Program-made: the position numbers and the translations under genes
Shown here: positions 6,518-14,771 of the stretch, piece after piece
Layout: each line of letters starts with the position of its first letter
Position numbering within the stretch: position 1 is the first letter of the stretch
The notes under the pieces: generated by a model
Databases searched by the model: none
Told to the model about the DNA's origin: nothing
Seen by the model: the letters and a program-made list of their open reading frames with translations, nothing else
Origin: Kineococcus sp. TRM81007
GTDB taxonomy: Bacteria; Actinomycetota; Actinomycetes; Actinomycetales; Kineococcaceae
Length of the DNA stretch: 48,275 bases
Assembly: GCF_022669155.1 (NCBI RefSeq)
Contig: NZ_JALBVB010000060.1
Coordinates: 136,254-184,528, forward strand
Reading direction: 5' to 3'

Positions 6518-7716
6518 TGCAGCCGCTGCACCTGGACGTGCGCGGACGCCGGGTCGTCGTGGCCGGCGGTGGCCCCCTCGCCGCCGGCTGCGCCCGCGAC
6601 CTGGCGGCCCTCGGCGCGGACGTGCTCGTCGTCGCGGTGCACCTGTGCGAGGAACTGGCCGAGCAGCACGACGCCGGAGCGGTGCGCTGGCGCGAGGGCG
6701 GCCTCACCGGCACCGACCTGGACGGCGCCTGGCTGGTGCACGCCGCCACCGGTGACGCCCGCGAGGACGACGCCGTGGCGGCGCTGGCCGAGCAGCGGCG
6801 ACTGTGGTGCGTGCGCCCGGACGCCCCGGCGGCCGGCACGGCCGTGGAACCGGCCGTCGTGCGCCGCGACGACGTCGTGCTGTCGGTGGACGCCGGCGCC
6901 GACACCGAGCGCGCCCGTGCGGTGGCGGTGCGGCTGGGGCACCTGCTGGACTCGGGCGCGGCACCGCTGCGGCGGCACCGGCCCCGCGCGGGCCGCGTGG
7001 TCCTCGTCGGCGGCGGGCCCGGTGAACCGGAACTGCTCACCCTGCGCGGGCGCCGCCGGCTGGCCGAGGCCGACGTGGTGGTGGTGGACCGCCTGGCGCC
7101 CACGGGGGTCCTCGCCGAACTGGACCCCGACGTGGAGGTCGTCGACGTCGGCAAGACGTCCGGGAAGCACCCCGTGCCGCAGGAGGAGATCAACCGCGTC
7201 CTCGTCGACGCCGCCCTCGCCGGGCGCACCGTGGTCCGGTTGAAGGGCGGTGACCCGTACGTCCTCGGCCGCGGCGGCGAGGAGGTGCTGGCGTGCCGCC
7301 AGGCGGGTGTCGAGGTGGAGGTGGTCCCCGGCGTCACCAGCGCCTTCGCGGTGCCGGCGGCCGCCGGGATCCCCGTCACCCACCGGGGCGCCGCCCGCTG
7401 CGTCACGGTCCTGTCCGGGCACGAGGACCTCGACGGCGACGACCTGGGGGCGCTGGCCCGGCTCGCGGGGACGCTCGTGGTCCTCATGGGCGTGGCCGCC
7501 CTCGACCGGCTCGCCGCGGGTCTGCTCGCGGCCGGCCGCGACCCGGCCACCCCCGTGGCGGTCGTGCAGGACGGCTGGACCCCCCGGCAGCGCACCACCA
7601 CCGCACCGCTGGCGGACATCGCGCGGGTGGCGCGGCGGGCCGGTGTCCAGGCCCCCGCGGTCGTCGTCGTCGGAGAGGTCGTCGACGTGCTGGGCCCCGG
7701 CCCGGGGGCCCCCTGA
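6517..7716 (+). CDS. Siroheme synthase-like: precorrin-2 dehydrogenase domain fused to uroporphyrinogen-III C-methyltransferase
   Basis: The 399-residue bifunctional protein makes siroheme precursors for SirA. Residues 1 to about 150 form a Rossmann NAD-binding domain (VVVAGGGP at 13-20) of precorrin-2 dehydrogenase type. Residues from about 158 on are a SAM-dependent tetrapyrrole methylase with VGGGPGEPELLTLRG, the DPYVLGRGGEE motif and VPGVTSAFAVPAAAGIP. The layout matches CysG, or a CobA with SirC-like N-terminus. Ferrochelatase residues were not assessed. Start ATG 6517 overlaps the cysN stop by one base (TGATG). As last gene of the operon it ties cofactor supply to the enzyme that uses it. 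Confidence 0.92.
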   Translation: MQPLHLDVRGRRVVVAGGGPLAAGCARDLAALGADVLVVAVHLCEELAEQHDAGAVRWREGGLTGTDLDGAWLVHAATGDAREDDAVAALAEQRRLWCVRPDAPAAGTAVEPAVVRRDDVVLSVDAGADTERARAVAVRLGHLLDSGAAPLRRHRPRAGRVVLVGGGPGEPELLTLRGRRRLAEADVVVVDRLAPTGVLAELDPDVEVVDVGKTSGKHPVPQEEINRVLVDAALAGRTVVRLKGGDPYVLGRGGEEVLACRQAGVEVEVVPGVTSAFAVPAAAGIPVTHRGAARCVTVLSGHEDLDGDDLGALARLAGTLVVLMGVAALDRLAAGLLAAGRDPATPVAVVQDGWTPRQRTTTAPLADIARVARRAGVQAPAVVVVGEVVDVLGPGPGAP

Positions 7717-7771
7717 CGGGTTCGCAGGGGTTTCCCGGCGACCCCTCCAGCCGCCGGGAACCCGGGGCCGC

Positions 7772-7829
7772 CGGGGAACGCGCGAGGGCGGGACGCGGTC
7801 GTGCCGCGCCCCGCCCCGGGAGTTCCCCG
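7772..7829. terminator. Nested hairpin between convergent operons, probable bidirectional terminator
   Basis: CGGGGAAC (7772-7779) pairs with GTTCCCCG (7822-7829). Inside it GGGCGGGACGCGG (7786-7798) pairs with CCGCGCCCCGCCC (7804-7816) with a single mismatch and a 5-nt loop. It lies between the stop codons of the plus-strand cys operon and the minus-strand sseA. There is no U-tract on either side, so termination efficiency is uncertain. Confidence 0.55.
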
Positions 7830-7834
7830 CGCCG

Positions 7835-8743
7835 TCAGCGGGTGCCGGGCTCCGGGCCCACCACGATGGGCGCGCGCACCGCGTTGCCCCACTCCGTCCA
7901 GGAACCGTCGTAGTTCCTGACGTCCTCCAGGCCGAGCAGGTGCGTCAGCACGAACCAGGTGTGGCTGGAGCGCTCCCCGATGCGGCAGTAGGTGATCGTC
8001 TCCGTCTGCGGGGTCAGTCCCGCACCGTCGAAGTAGATCTCCTCCAGCGCCGCACGGTCCTTGAACGTGCCGTCCTCGTTGGCCGCCTTCGCCCACGGCA
8101 CGCTCGCCGCACCGGCGATGTGCCCACCGCGCAGGGTGCCCTCCTGCGGGTAGTCCGGCATGTGGGTGCGCTCACCGGTGTACTCCGGCGCGGAACGCAC
8201 GTCGACGAGGCCGCCGCGGTGCTCTCGCACGTCGGGCGCGAACGCCCGCACGCGGCTGTCGTCGCGCTCGACGACGGGGTACTCGGTGCGCTCGCGCTGC
8301 GGAGCCTCAGTGGTCAGCTCGCGCCCCTCGGCGGCCCACTTGGCGCGCCCGCCGTCCAGCAGGCGCACGTCCTCGTGGCCGAACAGGGTGAACACCCACA
8401 GCGCGTACGCGGCCCACCAGTTGCTCTTGTCGCCGTACAGCACGACCGTGTCCTCGCGACGGATCCCCTTGCGCGAGAGCAGTTCCGCGAATCCCGCGCC
8501 GTCGACGTAGTCGCGCGTGACCGGGTCGTTCAGCTCGGTGTGCCAGTCGACCTTGACCGCGCCGGGGACGTGGCCGGTCTCGTACAGCAGGACGTCCTCG
8601 TCGCTCTCCACCACGACCAGGCCCTCGCGGCCCAGGTTCTCCGCGAGCCAGGCGGTGCTCACGAGCTTCTCGGGGTGGGCGTAGGCGGCGAACTTCGCCT
8701 CGGTGGTGTCGACGGGCGCCGCGGCGGACGTGGGGGTGGGCAT
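7835..8743 (-). CDS. sseA: Thiosulfate/3-mercaptopyruvate sulfurtransferase (tandem rhodanese)
   Basis: The 302-residue protein has two rhodanese domains, as in mycobacterial CysA2/SseA. The N-terminal domain (about 25-145) is structural. The C-terminal domain (about 170-295) carries the active-site loop with Cys253 in [13 protein letters not shown]. It moves sulfane sulfur from thiosulfate or mercaptopyruvate to thiol or cyanide acceptors. The CRIGERS loop is the thiosulfate-type form. Start ATG 8743 follows GAGAGG at a good distance. Its long 5' region carries a SAM-I riboswitch, a cysteine-type leader peptide and alternative hairpins, which suggests tight control by sulfur status. Confidence 0.92.
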   Translation of the reverse strand: MPTPTSAAAPVDTTEAKFAAYAHPEKLVSTAWLAENLGREGLVVVESDEDVLLYETGHVPGAVKVDWHTELNDPVTRDYVDGAGFAELLSRKGIRREDTVVLYGDKSNWWAAYALWVFTLFGHEDVRLLDGGRAKWAAEGRELTTEAPQRERTEYPVVERDDSRVRAFAPDVREHRGGLVDVRSAPEYTGERTHMPDYPQEGTLRGGHIAGAASVPWAKAANEDGTFKDRAALEEIYFDGAGLTPQTETITYCRIGERSSHTWFVLTHLLGLEDVRNYDGSWTEWGNAVRAPIVVGPEPGTR

Positions 8744-8844
8744 GGGTTCCTCTCCGGTACGGGTCTGCCCCGGACGTCGAGCGACGACCGGGTGGCGTTT
8801 CAGCGGTGGGTTCCCGCACGCCCGGGATCGGGCGGACGGGGCCG

Positions 8845-8882
8845 GCGGGGTGCGCCTCGGGTCCGCGGGGCGCACCCCGCGG
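8845..8882 (-). promoter_or_regulatory. Mutually exclusive hairpins after the sseA leader peptide
   Basis: On the transcript, CCGCGGGG-TGCG-CCCCGCGG (8882-8863) is a perfect 8-bp stem. The same region also supplies GCGGGGTGCGCC (8880-8869), perfectly complementary over 12 bp to GGCGCACCCCGC (8856-8845). Both cannot form together. They start 17 nt after the leader stop, close enough for a terminating ribosome to influence the first one. The arrangement is that of an attenuator; which fold is 'on' cannot be decided from sequence. About 100 nt of unexplained leader remain before the sseA start. Confidence 0.65.
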
Positions 8883-8899
8883 TCGGGGGTCGCGCGCCG

Positions 8900-8980
8900 T
8901 CAGCGACAGGCGGCGGAACCGCGGCGGCACAGGTCGATGTGCCGCCGGGAGTGCAGTTCGGTGGTGCGGTCCTGCGTCAT
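8900..8980 (-). CDS. Cys-type leader peptide upstream of sseA
   Basis: The frame encodes 26 residues ending SRRHIDLCRRGSAACR, an excellent match to the short actinobacterial leader peptides found before cysteine and sulfur genes, and the counterpart of the leader at 1260-1370. Cys18 and the penultimate Cys25 are positioned for cysteine-dependent stalling. Cys25 uses TGT, an uncommon codon in a genome of this GC content. ATG 8980 has a strong GGAGGG ribosome binding site (8992-8987) with a 6-nt spacer, and that site overlaps the P1 stem of the SAM-I riboswitch. Confidence 0.85.
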   Translation of the reverse strand: MTQDRTTELHSRRHIDLCRRGSAACR

Positions 8981-8990
8981 GCCGTGCCCT

Positions 8991-9078
8991 CCATCGGTCC
9001 CGGCGGAAGCACCCACGCCCTGCGGGAGGGGGGTTGCTGCGGCGTCGTCGAGCCAGGTCTCTCGGCCGCTCTGGATGG
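8991..9078 (-). promoter_or_regulatory. SAM-I (S-box) riboswitch upstream of sseA leader
   Basis: The transcript reads CCATCCAGAGCGG, CGAGAGACCTGGCTCGACGA, CGCCGCAGCAACC, then GGGTGCTTCCGCCGGGACC and GATGG. ATCnAGAG, the GAGnGACCTGGC block, the GCAACC kink-turn partner and GGTGCTnnnnCC are the S-box landmarks (Rfam RF00162, from memory). P1 is formed by CCATC (9078-9074) with GATGG (8995-8991). The last two P1 bases are the first two bases of the leader peptide's GGAGGG ribosome binding site. Ligand binding should therefore hinder translation of the leader peptide, an unusual output. Confidence 0.85.
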
Positions 9079-9088
9079 TCGTGGGGCA

Positions 9089-9118
9089 ACCGTGCCCGTT
9101 GCGGGGCAGCGCTGTCAA
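9089..9118 (-). promoter_or_regulatory. Promoter of the sseA leader (TTGACA-18-CACGGT)
   Basis: A consensus -35 TTGACA (9118-9113) is followed after 18 bases by CACGGT (9094-9089). The -10 is weak apart from the conserved A at position 2 and T at position 6. The predicted start near 9082 lies just before P1 of the SAM-I riboswitch, which supports the assignment. Confidence 0.5.
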
Positions 9119-9140
9119 CCCGCCCCCGGCGCGGGCGGGT
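9118..9140 (-). terminator. Possible terminator of the small membrane protein gene
   Basis: CCCGCCC (9119-9125) pairs with GGGCGGG (9133-9139), flanked by an extra A-T pair. It lies between the membrane-protein stop (9185) and the sseA promoter. The stem is short and has no U-tract, so this is a weak call. Confidence 0.35.
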
Positions 9141-9184
9141 CCGGCCCACCGGTGCGGGCCCGCGGCACGGCACGTCACCGCCGC

Positions 9185-9862
9185 TCAGGTGGGGGCGAGC
9201 TCCAGGGCGCGGCACGCCACGGCCCCGCCCACACCGGTCCCCTCGACCCGCACGGTCGCGCTCTGCCCCGGCGCGAGGTCGCGCGCGACGGCGCGCCCGA
9301 CGCCCAGCTGCGCGTCGGCGGCGTCCATCCACTCCACGGCGACCGCCAGGCTGCGCGTCTCCTGCGCGGTGTTGGTGACCTCCACGGTGGCGGTGGCGGT
9401 GGCGGTGGCGGTGGCGGAGGCACCGAGCTCGCCGCAACCGGTCACCGCGACGCCCTCGGGCGCCCCGGAGGGCCGGGTACCGCCGGCGACCCCGGCGGGC
9501 TCGGCGGGCGGCGACTCCTCCCCCGCGACACCACCCGGCACCTGCCCCGGCGCGTCACCGGTCGCGTCCGTGACGACGTCGTCGCGGGCGGCCGCCGTGA
9601 CCACGACGACCACGGCGGCCGCCGCCAGCGACAGCACCAGCCCGGCCGCGGCGGTGCGCCGCACCGGGCCACGCCCGCGCAGGAGGACCACCAGGCCGGC
9701 CGCGGCACCGAGCACCGCCAGGCAGAGGGCCAGCACGTGCAGGCTCGGCACCAGCCCGGTCAGCGCACCCGCGACGCCGAGGACCACCGAGGCGATCGCG
9801 ATCCCGCTGCGCCTGCGCCGGCCGCGCGGTGGTGCCGGTGGGGTGGGCGTGTGAGTCGTCAT
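9185..9862 (-). CDS. Membrane protein with C-terminal extracytoplasmic domain, unknown function
   Basis: The 225-residue protein starts with a short basic Pro/Arg-rich stretch, then has hydrophobic segments at about 20-66 (probably two helices) and 75-95, in the manner of small DUF4190-like membrane proteins. A Pro/Gly/Glu-rich linker (about 105-145) leads to an extracytoplasmic domain of about 75 residues containing one Cys near its start and one near its end, possibly FxLYD-like (VTNTAQETRSLAVAVEW). A run of alternating Ala-Thr comes from a hexanucleotide repeat. Start ATG 9862 is chosen because the frame further upstream runs into the tRNA gene. I do not recognise a specific function. Confidence 0.7.
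   Translation of the reverse strand: MTTHTPTPPAPPRGRRRRSGIAIASVVLGVAGALTGLVPSLHVLALCLAVLGAAAGLVVLLRGRGPVRRTAAAGLVLSLAAAAVVVVVTAAARDDVVTDATGDAPGQVPGGVAGEESPPAEPAGVAGGTRPSGAPEGVAVTGCGELGASATATATATATVEVTNTAQETRSLAVAVEWMDAADAQLGVGRAVARDLAPGQSATVRVEGTGVGGAVACRALELAPT
9385..9420. repeat. Hexanucleotide tandem repeat (CGGTGG), 5 perfect copies plus 1 variant
   Basis: Five exact CGGTGG units followed by CGGAGG lie inside the membrane-protein gene and encode the alternating Ala-Thr stretch. The unit length keeps the reading frame, so copy-number change would only lengthen the strand-like segment. Confidence 0.8.
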
Positions 9863-9930
9863 GGCGGACCCCGGGGCTCGTCGTCGTGCTCCTGGCCCCA
9901 CCAGGGTAGGCGCGGGGCCCTGGAGACGGC

Positions 9931-9964
9931 GAGAGGGCCGGTTCCGAACGGAACCGGCCCTCTC
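9931..9964 (-). terminator. Strong hairpin downstream of tRNA-Pro
   Basis: GAGAGGGCCGGTTCC (9931-9945) and GGAACCGGCCCTCTC (9950-9964) form a perfect 15-bp stem with a 4-nt loop. It lies 25 nt past the tRNA 3' end in the direction of transcription and before the membrane-protein start. No U-tract is seen, which is common in GC-rich actinobacteria. Confidence 0.75.
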
Positions 9965-9989
9965 CTCACCGCTGCGCGGCGAGCCGCTG

Positions 9990-10063
<74 letters not shown>

Positions 10064-10111
10064 ATGGCCCGCTCCCCCGTTGCCGGGCGGCGAACCGGGG
10101 TAAACCTTACA

Positions 10112-11614
10112 TCACTTCCGGCGCTTCTCCCGCACCCGGACGCTCAGCTCGATGGGGGTCCCCGTGAAGCCGAACTCCTCGCGCAGGCGCCGCTCCAGGA
10201 AGCGGCGGTAACCGGCCTCCAGGAAGCCGCTCGCGAAGACGACGAAGCGCGGCGGACGCGTGGAGGCCTGCGTGCCGAACAGGATGCGGGGCTGCTTGCC
10301 GCCGCGCACCGGGTGCGGGTGGGCCGCCACGACCTGCCCCAGGAAGCTGTTGAGCCGCCCGGTGGGCACGCGCGTGTCCCAGGACTCCAGGGCGGTGTCC
10401 AGGGCGGGCACGAGCCGCTCCAGGTGCCGGCCGGTCGTCGCCGAGACGTTCACCCGCGGCGCCCACGGGATCTGGACCAGCTCCTTCTCGATCTCGCGCT
10501 CGAGGTAGTGCCGGCGCTCCTCGTCGGTCAGGTCCCACTTGTTGTAGGCCACCACGAGCGCGCGACCGGACTCGACGACCGTCGAGATGATCCGGATGTC
10601 CTGCTCCGTGATCGGCTCGCTGGCGTCCAGGAGCACCACGGCCACCTCGGCCTTCTCCAGCGCCGCCTGCGTGCGCAGCGAGGCGTAGAAGTCCGCCCCG
10701 CGCGTCAGGTGGACCCGGCGGCGGATGCCCGCGGTGTCCACGAACCGCCACGTGCGCCCGCCCAGCTCGATCAGCTCGTCCACCGGGTCGCGGGTGGTGC
10801 CGGCGGTGGGGTGCACCACGACCCGCTCGGAACCGGCCAGCTTGTTCAGCGTGCTGGACTTGCCGACGTTCGGGCGGCCCAGCAGCGCCACCCGGCGCGG
10901 CCCGCCCACCGGCAGCGCCCCGCCGACGGCGGAGACCTGCGGCAGCAGCCGCACCGCGGCGTCCAGCGCGTCGCCCGTGCCGCGCCCGTGCAGCGCGGAG
11001 ACCGGGTACGGCTCGCCCAGGCCCAGGGCCCACAGCTCGGTGGCGTCGGCCTCCTGGCGCGGGCCGTCCACCTTGTTCGCCACGAGGACCACCGGCTTGC
11101 CGGAGCGGCGCAGCAACCGCACCACCTGCTCGTCGGAGGACGTCGCACCGACCGTCGCGTCCACGACGAACACCACCGCGTCGGCCAGGTCGATCGCGAT
11201 CTCCGCCTGCTCGGCCACGGCCAGGTTCAGGCCCTCGACCTTGCGCTCCCAGCCGCCGGTGTCCACCAGGGTGAAGTCGCGCCCGGCCCAGTTCGCCGGG
11301 TAGGAGACGCGGTCGCGCGTGACGCCCGGCACGTCCTCCACGACCGCCTCGCGACGGCCGATGATGCGGTTGACCAGGGTGGACTTGCCCACGTTCGGGC
11401 GGCCCACGACCGCCAGCACCGGCAGCGGCCCGTCCGGGGCGCCCTCGGGCCCGGCGGGGCCCTCGGACTCCAGCAGCGCCACGTCCTCCGGGGAGAGGTC
11501 GTAGTCCTCCAGGCCGACGCGCAGGGCGTTCTCCACGCCGGCGTCGTGCTGGGCGTCGTGCTCCTGGGCGCCCTGCCGGGTCTCGTGCTCGTTCGGGGTG
11601 TCGGGGGTGCTCAC
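10112..11614 (-). CDS. der: Ribosome-associated double GTPase Der (EngA)
   Basis: The 500-residue protein has two consecutive GTPase domains, each with GRPNVGKS (71-78 and 246-253), followed by DTGGWE and [12 protein letters not shown] and NKWD, and a C-terminal KH-like domain from about 410 ending in basic VREKRRK. Der is needed for 50S subunit maturation. The ~65-residue acidic N-terminal extension ([19 protein letters not shown]) is typical of actinobacterial forms. Start GTG 11614 forms a GTGA overlap with the plsC stop; an in-frame reading further upstream is only the shadow of plsC. Confidence 0.95.
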   Translation of the reverse strand: MSTPDTPNEHETRQGAQEHDAQHDAGVENALRVGLEDYDLSPEDVALLESEGPAGPEGAPDGPLPVLAVVGRPNVGKSTLVNRIIGRREAVVEDVPGVTRDRVSYPANWAGRDFTLVDTGGWERKVEGLNLAVAEQAEIAIDLADAVVFVVDATVGATSSDEQVVRLLRRSGKPVVLVANKVDGPRQEADATELWALGLGEPYPVSALHGRGTGDALDAAVRLLPQVSAVGGALPVGGPRRVALLGRPNVGKSSTLNKLAGSERVVVHPTAGTTRDPVDELIELGGRTWRFVDTAGIRRRVHLTRGADFYASLRTQAALEKAEVAVVLLDASEPITEQDIRIISTVVESGRALVVAYNKWDLTDEERRHYLEREIEKELVQIPWAPRVNVSATTGRHLERLVPALDTALESWDTRVPTGRLNSFLGQVVAAHPHPVRGGKQPRILFGTQASTRPPRFVVFASGFLEAGYRRFLERRLREEFGFTGTPIELSVRVREKRRK

Positions 11615-12354
11615 CGCTGGCCTCCGGGTACGTCGTCGGACGCCATCTCGCCGAGCCCCAGCTCGTCGGCGTCCAGGTGGTCGGGCAGGGGGATCCTGGT
11701 GCGGCGCATGCTGTCCAGCACGTGCGCCGAGAGCCTGTCGCGGACCTGCTCCACGGCCGCGGCCAGCGCGACGCGGCCCGGCACGCCGGGTTCCTTCACG
11801 ACGGTGAAGGGTTCCCCGAAGCAGTAGTGCAGCCTCCGGCGCGGCGGCGGGGCGGTGCGGTTGCGCTCGCCCGGGCGGTGCGCGCCCAGGCACGCCACCG
11901 GCACGACCGGCGCACCGGACTGCAGCGCGATCCAAGCGATGCCCGAACGCACCGACGCCGCGTCCCCGCGGCCGCGGGTCCCCTCGGGGAACACCCCGGC
12001 CGCGCCGCCCTCGGCGAGCACGCGCAGCACCGTCTGCAGGGCGTCGCGGTCGCCGTGGCTGCGGTCGATGGGGATCTGCCCGGCGCGCAGCAGCGCCCAG
12101 CCGAGGACGCCGCCGAACATCTCCTTCTTCACCAGGAAGGCCACGTCGCGCGGCGCCACCCCGTACAGCAGGGGGCCGTCGGTGAGGGAGGCGTGGTTGG
12201 AGGCCAGCAGCACCGGCCCGGTGGCGGGCACGTTCTCGGCGCCGTGCACGGTGGAGTCCCACACCACGTTCGCCAGGAACCTGCCCAGGCCCCTGGTCCA
12301 CGCCTGCGGGCGCCCCGCGCGCGGGACGGCGACATCCTGCGCGGTGCCGCTCAC
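11611..12354 (-). CDS. plsC: 1-acyl-sn-glycerol-3-phosphate acyltransferase (PlsC-like)
   Basis: The 247-residue protein has the acyltransferase HX4D motif in NHASLTD and the glycerol-phosphate binding FPEGTRGRG. PlsC acylates lysophosphatidate to phosphatidate at the membrane. There is no clear N-terminal membrane helix, only an amphipathic stretch ([10 protein letters not shown]). Between cmk and der this acyltransferase is a conserved neighbour in many actinobacteria. Start GTG 12354 overlaps the cmk stop as GTGA. Substrate specificity (general phospholipid or a special lipid) cannot be read from the sequence. Confidence 0.88.
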   Translation of the reverse strand: MSGTAQDVAVPRAGRPQAWTRGLGRFLANVVWDSTVHGAENVPATGPVLLASNHASLTDGPLLYGVAPRDVAFLVKKEMFGGVLGWALLRAGQIPIDRSHGDRDALQTVLRVLAEGGAAGVFPEGTRGRGDAASVRSGIAWIALQSGAPVVPVACLGAHRPGERNRTAPPPRRRLHYCFGEPFTVVKEPGVPGRVALAAAVEQVRDRLSAHVLDSMRRTRIPLPDHLDADELGLGEMASDDVPGGQR

Positions 12355-13142
12355 GCACCCTCCCCGGCGGTGCTGCGCACCAGCTCGAGCAGGGCCGCCA
12401 CGGTGCCGTCGAAGTCCAGGTGGGTGGAGTCCAGGGTGACGACGCCGTCGGCCGCGGTGGTGAAGGCCGTGGTGCGCGCGTCGACGCGGTCGCGCTCGGA
12501 GACGGAGCGGCGCACCGCCTCCACCGCGGCGGCGTCGGCGGCCCCCAGGTCCTGCTGCGCGCGGCGCGCCAGGCGCACCCGCTCGTCCGCGGTCAGCAGC
12601 ACCCGCACGTGGGCCTCGGGGGCGACCACGGTCGTGATGTCGCGCCCCTCGGCGACCACGCCGGGGCGCGCACCGGGAGCCGGTGCGGCGCAGGCGGACT
12701 CGATGAGGGCGCGCTGGCGCAGCACCAGGTCCGAGCGGACGGCGGGCACGGCGGCGACCGCGCTGACGGCGGCGGTCACGTCCGCGCCGCGCACCTGCTC
12801 GCTCACGTCGCTCTCGGTGCCGTCGGCTCCCACGACCGCGATCGTCGGGGCCTGCGGGTCGGTGCCCACCGACAGCGCCACGGCCCGCACGTGCGCCGCG
12901 ACGGCGGCGGCGTCGGCGAGGTCGACACCGGCCCGCAGCGCGGAGAGGGTGACGGCGCGGTACATGGCGCCGGTGTCGAGGAACGCCACGCCGAGCGCGC
13001 GCGCCGCGGCGCGGCTGACGCTGGACTTGCCGGAACCGGAGGGACCGTCGACCGCGACGACGATCCCCGCGGGCAGGGCCGGGCCGTCCCCGGCGGAGGC
13101 GGCTTCGGCGGGCGCGACGGGACCGCTGGAGGAGGTGGGCAC
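12351..13142 (-). CDS. cmk: Cytidylate kinase
   Basis: The 263-residue protein phosphorylates CMP/dCMP with ATP. It has the P-loop GPSGSGKSS (33-41), the CMP-binding [12 protein letters not shown], the family's [11 protein letters not shown] and a lid region with RRAQQD. It carries a ~25-residue Ala/Gly-rich N-terminal extension from GTG 13142. The upstream tyrA ends 67 bp away, so cmk may have its own ribosome binding but is probably in the same transcript. It is the first member of the tightly overlapping cmk-plsC-der set. Confidence 0.94.
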   Translation of the reverse strand: MPTSSSGPVAPAEAASAGDGPALPAGIVVAVDGPSGSGKSSVSRAAARALGVAFLDTGAMYRAVTLSALRAGVDLADAAAVAAHVRAVALSVGTDPQAPTIAVVGADGTESDVSEQVRGADVTAAVSAVAAVPAVRSDLVLRQRALIESACAAPAPGARPGVVAEGRDITTVVAPEAHVRVLLTADERVRLARRAQQDLGAADAAAVEAVRRSVSERDRVDARTTAFTTAADGVVTLDSTHLDFDGTVAALLELVRSTAGEGA

Positions 13143-13209
13143 CGCACGAGGCTAGTCGACCGGGCGGGCACCCACCGACCCGGCGGCCGTGCGGCCGGGC
13201 GCCACCCGC

Positions 13210-14325
13210 TCAGGACGCCGGGACGGTCCAGCCGCGCGCCCGCAGCGCCTCGGCCAGCGGGCGCGCGGCGGCCGGCAGCACGTCCACCGACGCCAGCGCG
13301 ACCGCCTGCCCCGGGGAGTGCTCCAGGCGCAGGTCCTCCAGGTTCACGCCGGCCGCACCGACGTCGGCCAGCAGCCGGGCCAGCTCGCCGGGGAGGTCCG
13401 GCACGACCACGACCACGGTGGCGTAGAGGGCGGGCGCGCCGCCGTGCTTGCCCGGGATGCGGTCGCGGCCCGCGCCGCCGGCGGCGATGAGCCCGGCGAG
13501 GGTGCCGCGCGCACCCGGGGCCTGCGGATCGCGCTGCAGGGCCCGCAGGGCGCCCACCACGTCGCCCAGGTCGCGCGCCAGCGCCTCCAGGACGTCGGCG
13601 ACGGGGCCGGCGTTGGCGGCGAGGATCTGCGCCCACAGCGCGGGGTCGCTGCCGGCGATGCGGGTGACGTCGCGCAGGCCCTGCCCCGCCAGGGCCACCG
13701 CCGGCTCGGGGGCCTCGCGCAGGCGTGCGGCCACCAGGCTGGCGGCGACCTGCGGGGCGTGCGAGACGAGGGCGACGGCCTCGTCGTGCTCGGCCGCGGG
13801 CATGGTCACCGGCACGCCGCCGCAGTCCAGGGCGAGGTCGTGCACGAGGGAGACGGCGCGCCGGTCCGCCGCCCGCGTGGCGGCGATCACCCAGGGCCGG
13901 CCGGCGAAGAGGTCCGCGCGCGCCGAGACGGCGCCACCGCGCTCGCGCCCGGCCATCGGGTGCCCGCCGACGTAGCGGGACAGGTCCGCACCCGCCGCGC
14001 GCAGCGCCGCCAGCGGACCGCCCTTGACGCTGGCGACGTCGGTGACGACGGCGCCGGGGTGGGCGGCCAGCTCGGCGGCCACGACGTCGGCGACCACGTC
14101 CGGCGGGGCGGCCACGAGCACCAGGCGCGGGTCGTCGCCCTCGGCGGGCAGCCGGCCGGCGCCCAGGTCCCGGGCGAGCGCCACCGCGGTGGGCGAGACG
14201 TCGCTGAGGACGACGTCGACGCCGCGCAGGGACAGCGCCAGGCCGGCGGAGGCACCGAGCAACCCGGTCCCCACGACGCGCACCGTGCCGCCGGTGCGCG
14301 CCGGTGCGGCCGCGTCGAGGGTCAC
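13210..14325 (-). CDS. tyrA: Prephenate dehydrogenase with C-terminal ACT domain
   Basis: The 371-residue protein oxidatively decarboxylates prephenate to hydroxyphenylpyruvate for tyrosine synthesis. The NAD-binding Rossmann motif is VVGTGLLGAS (17-26), and the catalytic-histidine region reads YVGGHPMAGRERGG. A C-terminal ACT domain (from about residue 300, ATVVVVVPDLPGELARLLAD) suggests feedback by an aromatic amino acid. It starts at GTG 14325, 6 bp after the aroH stop, so the two consecutive steps chorismate to prephenate to hydroxyphenylpyruvate are co-transcribed. Confidence 0.93.
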   Translation of the reverse strand: MTLDAAAPARTGGTVRVVGTGLLGASAGLALSLRGVDVVLSDVSPTAVALARDLGAGRLPAEGDDPRLVLVAAPPDVVADVVAAELAAHPGAVVTDVASVKGGPLAALRAAGADLSRYVGGHPMAGRERGGAVSARADLFAGRPWVIAATRAADRRAVSLVHDLALDCGGVPVTMPAAEHDEAVALVSHAPQVAASLVAARLREAPEPAVALAGQGLRDVTRIAGSDPALWAQILAANAGPVADVLEALARDLGDVVGALRALQRDPQAPGARGTLAGLIAAGGAGRDRIPGKHGGAPALYATVVVVVPDLPGELARLLADVGAAGVNLEDLRLEHSPGQAVALASVDVLPAAARPLAEALRARGWTVPAS

Positions 14326-14331
14326 CGCGGC

Positions 14332-14703
14332 CTACTGGGCGATGTCGCGGCGCAGGGCCTGCGCGCCGCGCAGGTAGACGTGGCGGACGTCGGAGCGCGG
14401 CAGGGTCGTCTCGACGTGCGCCATGAGGCGGATCACCCGCGGCATGGACCCGGCGATCTCCAGCTCCCGCGCGCACATGAGGGGCACGTCGCCCATGCCG
14501 AGCTCGCGCGCCGCCACGGCGGGGAACTCGCTCGTCAGGTCCGCGGTGCAGGTGAACAGGACGCTGATGAAGTCGTCGAGGCTCAGCTCGTTGACCCGGA
14601 TCACCTCCGAGACGAGCTCGCGCGTCGCGTCGAGCACGACGTCCCGCTCGTCCACGTCGACCTGCACCGCACCGCGCACCGCCCGAACCGCCCGAACCGC
14701 CAC
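14332..14703 (-). CDS. aroH: Chorismate mutase, AroH class
   Basis: The 123-residue protein matches the small trimeric AroH fold: VRAVRGAVQVDVDERD at the N-terminus, LFTCTADLTSEFPAVAAR, GMGDVPLMCARELEIAGSMP with the active-site arginine, and HVYLRGAQALR at the C-terminus. It converts chorismate to prephenate, which the downstream TyrA then uses. Start GTG 14703 gives the usual family N-terminus (VAVRAVRG); GTG 14712 is an alternative. The short direct repeat CCGAACCGCC lies within the first codons. Confidence 0.93.
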   Translation of the reverse strand: MAVRAVRAVRGAVQVDVDERDVVLDATRELVSEVIRVNELSLDDFISVLFTCTADLTSEFPAVAARELGMGDVPLMCARELEIAGSMPRVIRLMAHVETTLPRSDVRHVYLRGAQALRRDIAQ

Positions 14704-14771
14704 GGGCCCCACCGTACCGACGCGGCCGGCGGCCGCGGCCGTGCCCCCGCCGTTCACGGGGCCCCCGTCGT

